Shown here: piece after piece, positions 45,022 to 53,222 of the stretch
How positions within the stretch are numbered: the first letter of the stretch is position 1
How the letters are laid out: each line of letters starts with the position of its first letter
NCBI RefSeq assembly: GCF_030409505.1
Contig: NZ_JAUFPZ010000002.1
Span: forward strand, 2,549,501-2,613,500
Source: Zunongwangia endophytica
GTDB lineage: Bacteria > Bacteroidota > Bacteroidia > Flavobacteriales > Flavobacteriaceae
DNA length: 64,000 nt
Reading direction: 5' to 3'
The notes under the pieces: model-generated
What the model was told of the DNA's origin: nothing
The model's database searches: none
The model's input: only the letters and a program-made list of their open reading frames with translations
Made by a program: the position numbers and the translations under genes

Positions 45022-45993
45022 CTACATATCTAATAGATAAGCAAATATTAGTGGCGCCACGATTGTTGCATCACTTTCAATAATATGTTTAGGAGTATCG
45101 ATATCTAATTTACCCCAGGTAATTTTCTCGTTTGGAACAGCTCCTGAATATGATCCATAACTTGTAGTTGAATCTGAAATTTGACAGAAATAGCTCCAAA
45201 ATGGGGTGTCGGTTCTTTCTAAATCCTGATAGAGCATTGGCACTACACAAATTGGGAAATCTCCTGCAATACCTCCACCAATTTGGAAGAAACCTATTCC
45301 GGTATTCGCATTTTCAGTATACCAATCTGCAAGGAATGTCATATACTCAATTCCAGATTTCATAGTGCTTGCTTTCAATTCTCCTTTAATTACGTAAGAA
45401 GCGAAAATATTACCCAATGTACTATCTTCCCACCCAGGAACGATAATCGGTAAGTTCTTTTCTGCCGCAGCGTACATCCAAGAATCCTTTAGATCTATCT
45501 CGTAATATTCTTCTAAAACTCCGGAAAGTAATAGTTTATACAAATATTCGTGTGGAAGATAGCGTTCTCCTTTATCGTCTGCATCTTTCCAGATTTTGAA
45601 AATATGCTCCTGAATTCTTCTAAAAGCTTCTTCTTCGGGAATACAGGTATCGGTAACTCGGTTTAAACCACCTTCTAAAAGTTCCCACTCTTCTTTTGGC
45701 GTAAGATCTCGATAATTCGGCACACGCTTATAATGCGAGTGCGCTACAAGATTCATCACATCTTCTTCTAAATTTGCACCGGTACAAGAAACGATTTGAA
45801 CCTTATCCTGCCGAATCATTTCAGCGAAAATTTTACCTAATTCTGCCGTACTCATCGCACCGGCAAGAGAAACAAGCATTTTATTGCCTTTTTCTAGTTG
45901 TTTCTCGTAATCTTTAGCCGCATCGACAAGCGCTGCTGCATTAAAATGTAAATAATATTTTTCTATAAATTGCGAAATCGCTCCTTTATTCAT
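45022..45993 (-). CDS. Deoxyhypusine-synthase-like protein (probable homospermidine synthase)
   Basis: This 323-residue protein of the deoxyhypusine synthase family has LVSLAGAMSTAELGKIFAEMI near residue 41 and NAD-binding GFFQIGGGIAGDF near 235. The catalytic-Lys block is YGSYSGAVPNEKITWGKL, with Lys295 aligning to the enzyme-imine Lys of eukaryotic DHS. Bacteria have no eIF5A, and DHS-like proteins can make homospermidine from putrescine, a polyamine reported as abundant in flavobacteria. Its start overlaps the agmatinase stop by 8 bp. The exact product is inference. Confidence 0.85.
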   Translation of the reverse strand: MNKGAISQFIEKYYLHFNAAALVDAAKDYEKQLEKGNKMLVSLAGAMSTAELGKIFAEMIRQDKVQIVSCTGANLEEDVMNLVAHSHYKRVPNYRDLTPKEEWELLEGGLNRVTDTCIPEEEAFRRIQEHIFKIWKDADDKGERYLPHEYLYKLLLSGVLEEYYEIDLKDSWMYAAAEKNLPIIVPGWEDSTLGNIFASYVIKGELKASTMKSGIEYMTFLADWYTENANTGIGFFQIGGGIAGDFPICVVPMLYQDLERTDTPFWSYFCQISDSTTSYGSYSGAVPNEKITWGKLDIDTPKHIIESDATIVAPLIFAYLLDM

Positions 45994-46861
45994 CTTCGTC
46001 TTCGTCGTTAGAATCTTGATATTTAAATTTGTAGCTAAGCATTTTATAATAGAGTTTCGCTGCTAAAAAGTCTGAAGATTTTTCGTTCTTATTTGGGCAA
46101 AGCTCTACAATATCAAAACCGACTACGTTTTTCTTTTTGAACATTAGTTTTAAAAACTCTAGAGTCTCATACCAAAATAGCCCACCTGGCTCTGGTGTTC
46201 CCGTAGATGGTAAAATTGAAGGATCAAATGCATCCAAATCTATAGTTATAAAAACATTTGGCGTCATTTGTCCAATAGCATCGTCCATCCAGTCCTCGTG
46301 CAAATCGTGACCAAAATACACTTGATTCTCGTCCATATGATCAGTTTCTGAAATATCCATAGAACGAATACCCACCTGCACTAGGTTTGTATTTTTACTT
46401 GCTTCGTGCATTGCACAAGCATGATTGTTTTTAGAACCTTCATATTCTGCTCTAAGATCGGCATGAGCATCTAGCTGCACTACAGTTAAATCTGCAAAGC
46501 TTTCATTAAATGCTTTAATGCTACCAATAGAAATACTGTGTTCACCTCCAAAAAGGGTTACAAATTTATCCTGAGCGATATAGTTTTTAGTGGTTTTATA
46601 AACCGCTTCTACCATTTTCTCTGGTGAAGCATCTTCACTTACCGCAGGTGCTAAATAAATTCCTTTTTTGTAAACCTCAGATCTTGTTTCTATATCATAA
46701 AGCTCCATGTTTTCTGAAGCTTCTAAAAATGCATCTGGTCCTTTGTCTGCGCCTTTTTGCCAGGTACTTGTCCCATCATAAGGAACAGGAATTAATACCA
46801 CTTTAGCCTCATCGATTCGGGCATATTTATCGGGTATCCCGGCATAATTCTTTTTACTCAT
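45986..46861 (-). CDS. speB: Agmatinase / ureohydrolase
   Basis: The 291-residue protein has the binuclear-manganese motifs GGEHSIS, QLDAHADLRAEYEG and ITIDLDAFDPSILPSTGTPEP. The C terminus is a run of acidic residues (QDSNDEDEDE), without known function. Ureohydrolases of this form convert agmatine to putrescine and urea. The preceding arginine decarboxylase makes agmatine a natural substrate. It lies 66 bp after that gene and overlaps the next by 8 bp. Confidence 0.9.
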   Translation of the reverse strand: MSKKNYAGIPDKYARIDEAKVVLIPVPYDGTSTWQKGADKGPDAFLEASENMELYDIETRSEVYKKGIYLAPAVSEDASPEKMVEAVYKTTKNYIAQDKFVTLFGGEHSISIGSIKAFNESFADLTVVQLDAHADLRAEYEGSKNNHACAMHEASKNTNLVQVGIRSMDISETDHMDENQVYFGHDLHEDWMDDAIGQMTPNVFITIDLDAFDPSILPSTGTPEPGGLFWYETLEFLKLMFKKKNVVGFDIVELCPNKNEKSSDFLAAKLYYKMLSYKFKYQDSNDEDEDE

Positions 46862-46927
46862 TTTAATCTAATTGGTTTAATAAGAAATAGTTGAAATATT
46901 TAAAGATAAATATTTTAATCATTATAA

Positions 46928-48322
46928 TTACTGGTATCCTAAAATATCCAGCATATCTTCTGCTTTTTGTTGTTCTTTGAATATTTTAGTAGTGATTTTA
47001 CCATTTTCATCTTTATCTATCAGCAAATGTTTGGGTTGCGGAATTAGACAATGCTGCAATCCGCCAAATCCTCCAATAGTTTGTTGATACGCTCCGGTAT
47101 TAAAGAATCCAATATATAAAGGCTTCTCCTTTTTAAACTTCGGAAGATAAATAGCGTTGGTATGCTGCTCACTATTGTAATAATCATCACTATCACAGGT
47201 TAATCCACCTAGCAGCACGCGCTCGTATTCATCATTCCAGCGATTAATTGCCAGCATCACGAATTTTTTACTAATTGCCCAGGTATCTGGTAAAGTAGTT
47301 ATGAAAGATGAATTTATCATATTCCACTTTTCACGATCATTTTGTTGCTTTTGGTACAAAATCTCATAGATAGCACCACCGCTTTCACCTACTGTGAAAC
47401 TTCCAAATTCGGTAAAAATATTTGGAACATCAACACCTGCTTCTTCACAAGATTGCTTGATCTGGTTGATAATTTCTTCAACCATATATTGATAGTCATA
47501 TTCAAAATGAAGTGAATTTTTGATAGGGAATCCTCCACCAATATTCAAACTATCTAAAGTTGGACAAATACGCTTAAGATTAATATACACCTTAAGACAT
47601 TTGTTGAGTTCGTTCCAATAATATGCCGTATCACGAATACCAGTATTGATAAAAAAGTGAAGCATTTTTAGGTTCACCTTATCGTTATCTTTTATAGACT
47701 GATTATAAAACGGAACAATATTCTTGTAACCTATTCCTAATCTTGAAGTATAAAATTCGAATTTTGGTTCTTCTTCTGAAGCAATTCTAATTCCTACCTC
47801 AAAATCTTCGTTAATACGATCTTCAAGTAGACTTAATTCTTCATAATTATCAATAATCGGGATACAGTTTTTGTGTCCGTTATTAATTAATCTACCAATA
47901 TTCGCCACATATTGATCGCGTTTAAAGCCATTACAAATTACGTAAGCATCGTCTTTAAGTTTTCCAGAAGCCTTCAATTTTTCAACAATATTAATATCGA
48001 AAGCAGATGATGTTTCAATATGAATATCATTCTTTAGCGCTTCGTTCATCACATATTCAAAATGTGAACTTTTTGTGCAATAGCAATAATTATAAGAACC
48101 CTTATAATCCAGATTTTGCATGGCGGTCTTAAACCAGCCTTTAGCGCGATTTATATTGTCTGAAATTTTTGGTAGATATGTGAATTTTAATGGCGCTCCG
48201 TATTGCTTTACAAGCTCCATTAAATCTATATCATGAAATTGAAGTTCACTACCTTCTAATTTAAATTCTTCTTGAGGAAAATAGTAAGTTTGATCGATTA
48301 AATCCCTGTATTTGGTATTCAA
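46928..48322 (-). CDS. speA: Arginine decarboxylase (alanine-racemase fold, short form)
   Basis: This 464-residue PLP enzyme has a barrel lysine in CYCTKSSHFEY (Lys84), EFGSFTVGESGG, GGGFPIKNSLHF and the C-terminal CDSDDYY block that completes the second active site. It is shorter than the roughly 640-residue SpeA of proteobacteria but matches the Bacteroidota form. It decarboxylates arginine to agmatine, the first step of the three-gene route to putrescine and a larger polyamine. The upstream leader carries several inverted repeats. Confidence 0.88.
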   Translation of the reverse strand: MNTKYRDLIDQTYYFPQEEFKLEGSELQFHDIDLMELVKQYGAPLKFTYLPKISDNINRAKGWFKTAMQNLDYKGSYNYCYCTKSSHFEYVMNEALKNDIHIETSSAFDINIVEKLKASGKLKDDAYVICNGFKRDQYVANIGRLINNGHKNCIPIIDNYEELSLLEDRINEDFEVGIRIASEEEPKFEFYTSRLGIGYKNIVPFYNQSIKDNDKVNLKMLHFFINTGIRDTAYYWNELNKCLKVYINLKRICPTLDSLNIGGGFPIKNSLHFEYDYQYMVEEIINQIKQSCEEAGVDVPNIFTEFGSFTVGESGGAIYEILYQKQQNDREKWNMINSSFITTLPDTWAISKKFVMLAINRWNDEYERVLLGGLTCDSDDYYNSEQHTNAIYLPKFKKEKPLYIGFFNTGAYQQTIGGFGGLQHCLIPQPKHLLIDKDENGKITTKIFKEQQKAEDMLDILGYQ

Positions 48323-48370
48323 TGTATATAAATAAGTGGTTAAAAAATAAAAATTAGGTATTAATTCATC

Positions 48371-48417
48371 AGTCTGAAAATTCAGATTGATAAAATATTG
48401 TTAAGAATATTATCAAT
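48371..48417 (-). promoter_or_regulatory. Stacked inverted repeats in the speA leader
   Basis: TCTGAA-AA-TTCAGA (48373-48386) abuts ATTGAT...ATCAAT (48386-48417), whose inner arms AAATATT and AATATT pair around GTTAAG. They lie about 50-95 bases upstream of the speA ATG. A protein operator or a structured leader are both possible. Confidence 0.35.
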
Positions 48418-48567
48418 ATAAAAATTACAAGGTCTAGAAGTTGGGCTAAACCTAAGCTCCACCTGAACTGGAGGGAATCTGAAAAGAAAAATGTTTTTCA
48501 ATTTAAAAACACTAAAAGAAAATTTCTATAATTAGAGATCAATTATAACTGTGTTTGGTAAAATATC

Positions 48568-48600
48568 CATTTATCCCAGTTTTAATTTCTGGGATAAATG
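48568..48600 (-). terminator. 12-bp perfect hairpin after the pseudouridine synthase gene
   Basis: CATTTATCCCAG (48568-48579) and CTGGGATAAATG (48589-48600) enclose a 9-base loop. It lies 36 bp past the stop on the minus strand. No long T tract follows, so termination may be factor-assisted. Confidence 0.55.
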
Positions 48601-48636
48601 TAAATAAAAAATTGATTGATTATTCAAAAAAATGAA

Positions 48637-49476
48637 CTACAAATTACCAAGATTAATTATCTCTTGCTTGGTAAGTGTTCTAAAGCGACCTCTCGGCAAG
48701 TCTTTCTTAGTTAAACCGCCAAAAACAACGCGATCTAAATTTACAATCTCGTATCCTAAACTCTTAAACATTTTCTGAATGATATGTGGTCTGGTACTGG
48801 TAAGCTCTAAACCTACTTCAGATTTTGGGCGATCTTTTACATAACTAACATCAGTAACATTTACCTTTTTACCTTCGATAAAAACGCCTTCTCTTATTTT
48901 CTCTAAATCTTCCTGTGATAATGCATGGTTGATTTTTATGTGATAAATCTGGCGAATACCATTTTTAGGATTAGCAAGTTTTTTAGCCAAAGAACCATCG
49001 TTAGTAAATACTAATAACCCGGTAGTTTGAGTATCTAATTTCCCAACGGGATCTAGTTTAGATTTAGAAGCTTTAGCCATTATATCCATTACTGTTAAGC
49101 CTCCTTTATGAACACTTCCGGTAACGAAAACTCCTTTAGATTTATTCAGAACAAAATATTCTGGTTTATCTGGAGATATGCTACGACCATCAAACTTAAC
49201 ATCATCTGTTAGTTTTACTTTGTAACCCATTTCAGTTACTATTGCTCCGTTAACAGAAACATTTCCTGAAGAAATATAAATATCGGCATCCCTTCTAGAG
49301 CAAATACCTGCATTAGCGATATACTTATTTAAGCGCATCCCATCCTCCTGCTTTTCTATAGCAGTCACTTTTTTAGGTTTTATAGGCGCGTTACCGCGAG
49401 CATAAGATTTTTTGCGACCACCGCCACCTTGTCTTCCACTAAACTTATTTCCTGAAGAATTATCATTCCTGCTCAT
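48637..49476 (-). CDS. rRNA pseudouridine synthase (RluB/E/F-type)
   Basis: From ATG 49476 the product has 279 residues. A Gly/Arg/Lys-rich N-terminal tail is followed by an S4 RNA-binding domain (MRLNKYIANAGICSRRDAD). The synthase core has GKLDTQTTGLLVFTNDGSLA, which contains the catalytic Asp. A TTG 18 bp upstream lies inside a perfect -7 box, so the ATG is the better start. The enzyme converts a specific uridine in 23S or 16S rRNA; which one is not determined. Confidence 0.92.
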   Translation of the reverse strand: MSRNDNSSGNKFSGRQGGGGRKKSYARGNAPIKPKKVTAIEKQEDGMRLNKYIANAGICSRRDADIYISSGNVSVNGAIVTEMGYKVKLTDDVKFDGRSISPDKPEYFVLNKSKGVFVTGSVHKGGLTVMDIMAKASKSKLDPVGKLDTQTTGLLVFTNDGSLAKKLANPKNGIRQIYHIKINHALSQEDLEKIREGVFIEGKKVNVTDVSYVKDRPKSEVGLELTSTRPHIIQKMFKSLGYEIVNLDRVVFGGLTKKDLPRGRFRTLTKQEIINLGNL

Positions 49477-49491
49477 ATCGCTAATTTTTTG

Positions 49492-49499
49492 CAAAGATA
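49492..49499 (-). promoter_or_regulatory. -7 box TATCTTTG of the pseudouridine synthase gene
   Basis: It is a perfect match to the Bacteroidota TAnnTTTG consensus, 15 bp upstream of the ATG at 49476. Its position rules out the TTG at 49494 as start. Confidence 0.6.
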
Positions 49500-49625
49500 C
49501 TGGTTACCTTCGATGTTAAAAAATGATTATTGAAAGATTTTGAATTTTCTTTAATCCAACTACTTCAAATAAAGAAAGTTGAAAGCTTATTTTACATATT
49601 TCAGTATAATAAAGCGCTATTTCCT

Positions 49626-50531
49626 TTAAAAAACTCGGTTTAGAAGTGTATCTGGATCGATAAGTAAAATACTAAAAACTCCTAAAACAATTATAAATTT
49701 CAGAATATTATGAAGCAATAAATATTGCCATCTCGCTTTGCTGAAATATAGAATAAGCATAAACAGAATAAGCAATAAGAAGCTTGCCCAAAAGTATATA
49801 TCCATATATCCAAGATTAAACTTTTGCGTAAGTAAAAGTGTTGGAATTATAGAAAATAGGAATAAAATCCCTAAAAATAGTTTGCTCCACTTCTCCCCGT
49901 AAACCACTGGTATCGTGTTGTAATTTAAGGCCAAATCTCCTCTAATATTTTCCAGATCCTTTACCAGTTCTCGCATAGCGATCATTAGAAATAGAAAAGC
50001 GGCATGGATAAAAATTACAGCTTCTGTATTGCCATAATACACAAACACGGCAAAGAAGGGAATAATGGCCATTATTGATGCTACCAGATTTCCTACAAAC
50101 AAGATCTTTTTGAGTCGGTGTGAATAAAACCAAATTGCGAAAATATACAGCGAAAAAAAGACCACCGTCTTAAACGAAACATAGCTGGCAAAAAATACGG
50201 CAAACATATTCAGAATAAAATATACCGAAAGCTTTGTTCGCTGCCCTACAATCCTATCGAGCATCGTTTTTTTGGGACGATTAATTAAGTCTTTCTCGCT
50301 ATCGTAAAAGTTATTAATAATATATCCTGAAGCAATTACCGTAGCTGTGCTTAGGATCATAAAAAATAAATTATCGTCAAAAAAAACTTCTCGTAGCGGA
50401 AGTTCTGGAGCAAGAATAAATGCTGAAGCCAGGTACTGTGCGATAACGATCATAAGAATATTATAACCGCGAACCACAGAAAACAGGCTAAGCATTTTAA
50501 GCAAAAAGCGCTTATTCATCAGCGAAGCCAT
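49626..50531 (-). CDS. UbiA-family prenyltransferase (GGGP geranylgeranyltransferase-like)
   Basis: The 301-residue protein has about nine membrane helices and the first Asp-rich motif NNFYDSEKDLINRPKKTML (Asp77, Asp81), matching UbiA-type prenyltransferases. It lies 24 bp after the mevalonate kinase gene, so it is fed by the same isoprenoid pool. Database names for this group refer to archaeal-type ether lipid synthesis; a role in quinone or glycerol-linked lipid synthesis is equally plausible. The N terminus could begin at the second Met (residue 5). Confidence 0.8.
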   Translation of the reverse strand: MASLMNKRFLLKMLSLFSVVRGYNILMIVIAQYLASAFILAPELPLREVFFDDNLFFMILSTATVIASGYIINNFYDSEKDLINRPKKTMLDRIVGQRTKLSVYFILNMFAVFFASYVSFKTVVFFSLYIFAIWFYSHRLKKILFVGNLVASIMAIIPFFAVFVYYGNTEAVIFIHAAFLFLMIAMRELVKDLENIRGDLALNYNTIPVVYGEKWSKLFLGILFLFSIIPTLLLTQKFNLGYMDIYFWASFLLLILFMLILYFSKARWQYLLLHNILKFIIVLGVFSILLIDPDTLLNRVF

Positions 50532-50555
50532 ACGCTATAGATTTATTTAGTAAGT

Positions 50556-51494
50556 TTAGAAGTTATAAACAACTTCCAGATTGTAGTCTTTTAGTGATTC
50601 TTTTGCTTTTTCTAAATCTTCGGTAAATCCTAAGATATATCCACCACCACCAGAGCCGCAAAGCTTTAGGTAATAATCGTTAGTTTCTATACCATGTTTC
50701 CAAAGTTTATGAAATTGAGGAGGAATCATTGGTTTAAAGTTATCTAGCACTACATGAGAAAGATGCTTTACATTTTTGAAAAGCGACTTAACGTCTCCTT
50801 TTAGAAAATCATCAACACAAGCATCTGTATGCTTTACAAACTGGTTTTTTAGCATTTTCCTAAAAGGCTCTTGCTTCATATTCTCCATAAAGATACTCAC
50901 CATTGGTGCAGTCTCTCCGGTAGAACCACTATCCAAAAGAAAAACAGCTCCTGTGCCATTCTCCGTTTGAGAAGGAATGCCAGCAGGTTCGATATTATCT
51001 TTAGAATTGATTAGAATCGGAATACTTAAGTAGCTATTTAAAGGATCTAATCCTGAAGATTCACCATGAAAAAAAGATTCCATTTTGCCGAAAATCTTTT
51101 TCAGTTTTAATAATTTATCACGAGTAAGATTCTCTAAAACAGTAATCTTATCTGTAGCATACTTATCGTAGATTGCAGCTACTAAAGCACCACTACTTCC
51201 TACCCCATAGCCTTGTGGAATACTAGAATCGAAATACATACCTTTTTCAATATCCGCTTCTAAACTAGCAATGTCAAAATTTACAAGGTCTGGATTTTCA
51301 TTTTGAAGCGTATTTAAATATGCTGCAAACCGAACTAAATGTTCGTTAGATTCTTTAGATTTTGCCGTTGGCTCTTCAGAAACCTTTAAAGCGCCATTAT
51401 AAAAATTGTAAGGAATGGATAACCCTTTAGAATCTTTGATGATTCCGTACTCTCCGAACAATAAAATTTTAGAATAAAATAAAGGTCCCTTCAT
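50556..51494 (-). CDS. mvk: Mevalonate kinase (GHMP family)
   Basis: The 312-residue protein has the GHMP fold: YSKILLFGEYGI at the N terminus, the ATP motif PQGYGVGSSGALVAAIYD near residue 90, and the third motif LCGSGGGGYILGF. Such proteins phosphorylate mevalonate, and the next gene upstream is diphosphomevalonate decarboxylase, 57 bp away. The length is typical. Phosphomevalonate kinase is not in the window, so that intermediate step must be encoded elsewhere or done by a related GHMP enzyme. Confidence 0.86.
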   Translation of the reverse strand: MKGPLFYSKILLFGEYGIIKDSKGLSIPYNFYNGALKVSEEPTAKSKESNEHLVRFAAYLNTLQNENPDLVNFDIASLEADIEKGMYFDSSIPQGYGVGSSGALVAAIYDKYATDKITVLENLTRDKLLKLKKIFGKMESFFHGESSGLDPLNSYLSIPILINSKDNIEPAGIPSQTENGTGAVFLLDSGSTGETAPMVSIFMENMKQEPFRKMLKNQFVKHTDACVDDFLKGDVKSLFKNVKHLSHVVLDNFKPMIPPQFHKLWKHGIETNDYYLKLCGSGGGGYILGFTEDLEKAKESLKDYNLEVVYNF

Positions 51495-51551
51495 AAAGTT
51501 AGGCTTTTAACCACTAAAATTGGATTTTGAATCTCAGCAGCTTATATAAAT

Positions 51552-52643
51552 TTACAACATTTTTGATCCTTCTCCAACCTCATCGCAAATATAGTGTCCA
51601 TTTTCACAATAGACAACTAACTCGTTCTTAACAAATTCCAAAATTTCTTTTTTATATTCTGCAGGATATAGCATATGTACATTCGCGCCAGCATCTAAGG
51701 TAAAACAAACCGGAATTCCGCTTTCTTCTCGCTTCTCCCAAATTTTATGAATAAGCGCTAAAGTATTTGGCTTCATCAATAAAAAATAAGGATCGCTACT
51801 CATCATCATACTGTGAAGACTTAGTGCTTCACTTTCTACAATTTTTATAAAGCTCTGGATATCTCCTTTTTCAAAAGCCGGAATTAGTTCTGATAAATGA
51901 TCGTTTGCCTGCTTAAATCTTGCCTCTGCAAAAGGATGCCCATGCATCAAATCGTGTCCTACAGTACTGCTTACCTGCTTAATTCCCTTATCAACCAATA
52001 ACACCGTATCCTGATAATCTTTAAAAACAGCATCCGTTTTTAGGGGATACTCAATCCCGTAATAGTCACTACTCAATAAAATATCTTTATGCTCGCCCCA
52101 AACAACCATACTGCCTTTTACACTTCTACCTGCACTACCACTTCCTAGTCTTGCTAAAAAAGAAGCTTTTTTATAGAAAAAATCTTCAGACATTTCTGGA
52201 AAAAGTGATTTCTCTAAACTCATCACACAAAGTGCCAACGCACTCATTCCACTTGCAGAAGAAGCTATACCGCTGCTGTGCGGAAAAGAATTTTCTGATA
52301 CAACTTCGAAACTAAATTGTTTTAAATAAGCACAGTAAGGCAAAATTCGCTTAAAAAAAGATGCAATTTTAGGTTTGAAGCTTTCTTTCTTAACACCTTC
52401 AAAGACTACTTCAAAATTAATTTCTTCGGAATTTTGATGATCCTCAGAAACTTTAACATAGTTTAATTTTGTTGTCGTCTTGCAGTTTTTAAGTGTAAAA
52501 CTCAAAGAAGGATTAGCCGGAATTTGATTTTCCTTTTTGCCCCAATATTTAACTAAAGCTATATTACTTGGTGCTTCCCAGCTTACGGATCCATTTTCTA
52601 CAGCCGTGTTAATGTTTGCTGCGACAAATTCCTTATCAGGCAT
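51552..52643 (-). CDS. mvaD: Diphosphomevalonate decarboxylase
   Basis: The 363-residue GHMP-fold protein opens with APSNIALVKYWGKKENQIPANPSLSFTL (split here at residues 25-52). It continues with SGIASSASGMSALALC and RLGSGSAGRSVKGSMVVW, and ends with CFTLDAGANVHMLYP, all as in MvaD. It converts mevalonate diphosphate to isopentenyl diphosphate. A -7 box lies 17 bp upstream of its ATG, making it the first gene of an isoprenoid operon (mvaD, mvk, UbiA-type). Confidence 0.93.
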   Translation of the reverse strand: MPDKEFVAANINTAVENGSVSWEAPSNIALVKYWGKKENQIPANPSLSFTLKNCKTTTKLNYVKVSEDHQNSEEINFEVVFEGVKKESFKPKIASFFKRILPYCAYLKQFSFEVVSENSFPHSSGIASSASGMSALALCVMSLEKSLFPEMSEDFFYKKASFLARLGSGSAGRSVKGSMVVWGEHKDILLSSDYYGIEYPLKTDAVFKDYQDTVLLVDKGIKQVSSTVGHDLMHGHPFAEARFKQANDHLSELIPAFEKGDIQSFIKIVESEALSLHSMMMSSDPYFLLMKPNTLALIHKIWEKREESGIPVCFTLDAGANVHMLYPAEYKKEILEFVKNELVVYCENGHYICDEVGEGSKML

Positions 52644-52659
52644 TTTTAAAGATTTTTAG

Positions 52660-52667
52660 CAAATATA
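52660..52667 (-). promoter_or_regulatory. -7 box TATATTTG of mvaD
   Basis: It matches TAnnTTTG exactly and lies 17 bp upstream of the mvaD ATG. A -33 TTG at 19-20 bp spacing was not found. Confidence 0.55.
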
Positions 52668-52745
52668 TACTTTTAAAATTTTCTTAGTGGATCACCCATA
52701 ATTCATTTTTTTTGTTATTTTTAAATACAAAACCGAACCTAACTA

Positions 52746-53222
52746 ATGAATGCTAAACTGCTTATACGCAGTGCTACAGCAACCGCCGTTTGTCTGGTAT
52801 TTGGCTTTTTGGGCATTATCGCACTTCAAGACGGATTAGACACCTGGTATGCTGCACTGCATAAACCATGGTTTGCAGCCCCGGAATCTATTTTTGGACC
52901 GGTGTGGACAATTATGTATTTACTTATAGGAGTTTCTGCAGGTTTAGTATGGAGTAAAGGATTTTATCATAAATGGGTAAAAACAGCGCTTTATCATTTT
53001 GGATTTATTTTGCTGCTTAATACATTTTGGTTCTTATTTTTCTTTGGATTGCGCGAACCATTAATGGCTTTGCTTGCCATTATCGCCGTGTTTATAGTAG
53101 TTCTTATAACTATAAAATGGTTTAAAATCGTCAATGCATGGTCGGCTTATTTACTTATTCCTTATGCAGTTTGGGTACTTTATTTACTCGCTTTTACTTT
53201 CGAGTTTTGGCGTATTAACTAA
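52746..53222 (+). CDS. tspO: TspO/MBR family membrane protein
   Basis: The 158-residue protein has five membrane helices and the typical KPWFAAPESIFGPVWTIMYL loop-helix region plus LLNTFWFLFFFGL. TspO proteins bind porphyrins and take part in stress or tetrapyrrole handling. The length is normal. Its stop overlaps the convergent HI0933-family gene by 4 bp. It is divergent from mvaD, sharing a 102-bp promoter region. Confidence 0.93.
   Translation: MNAKLLIRSATATAVCLVFGFLGIIALQDGLDTWYAALHKPWFAAPESIFGPVWTIMYLLIGVSAGLVWSKGFYHKWVKTALYHFGFILLLNTFWFLFFFGLREPLMALLAIIAVFIVVLITIKWFKIVNAWSAYLLIPYAVWVLYLLAFTFEFWRIN

Larger units (their letters stand above)
48323..48636. other. 314-bp intergenic region upstream of speA
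   Basis: No gene is supported. It holds the speA leader with stacked inverted repeats (48371-48417), a small CTCCA/TGGAG hairpin near 48460-48475, and the strong hairpin at 48568-48600 that ends the upstream pseudouridine synthase transcript. Confidence 0.6.

Noticed and set aside
49477..49494. Upstream TTG start extending the pseudouridine synthase
   Set aside because: The TTG lies inside a perfect TATCTTTG -7 box, so it would not be transcribed as coding sequence.
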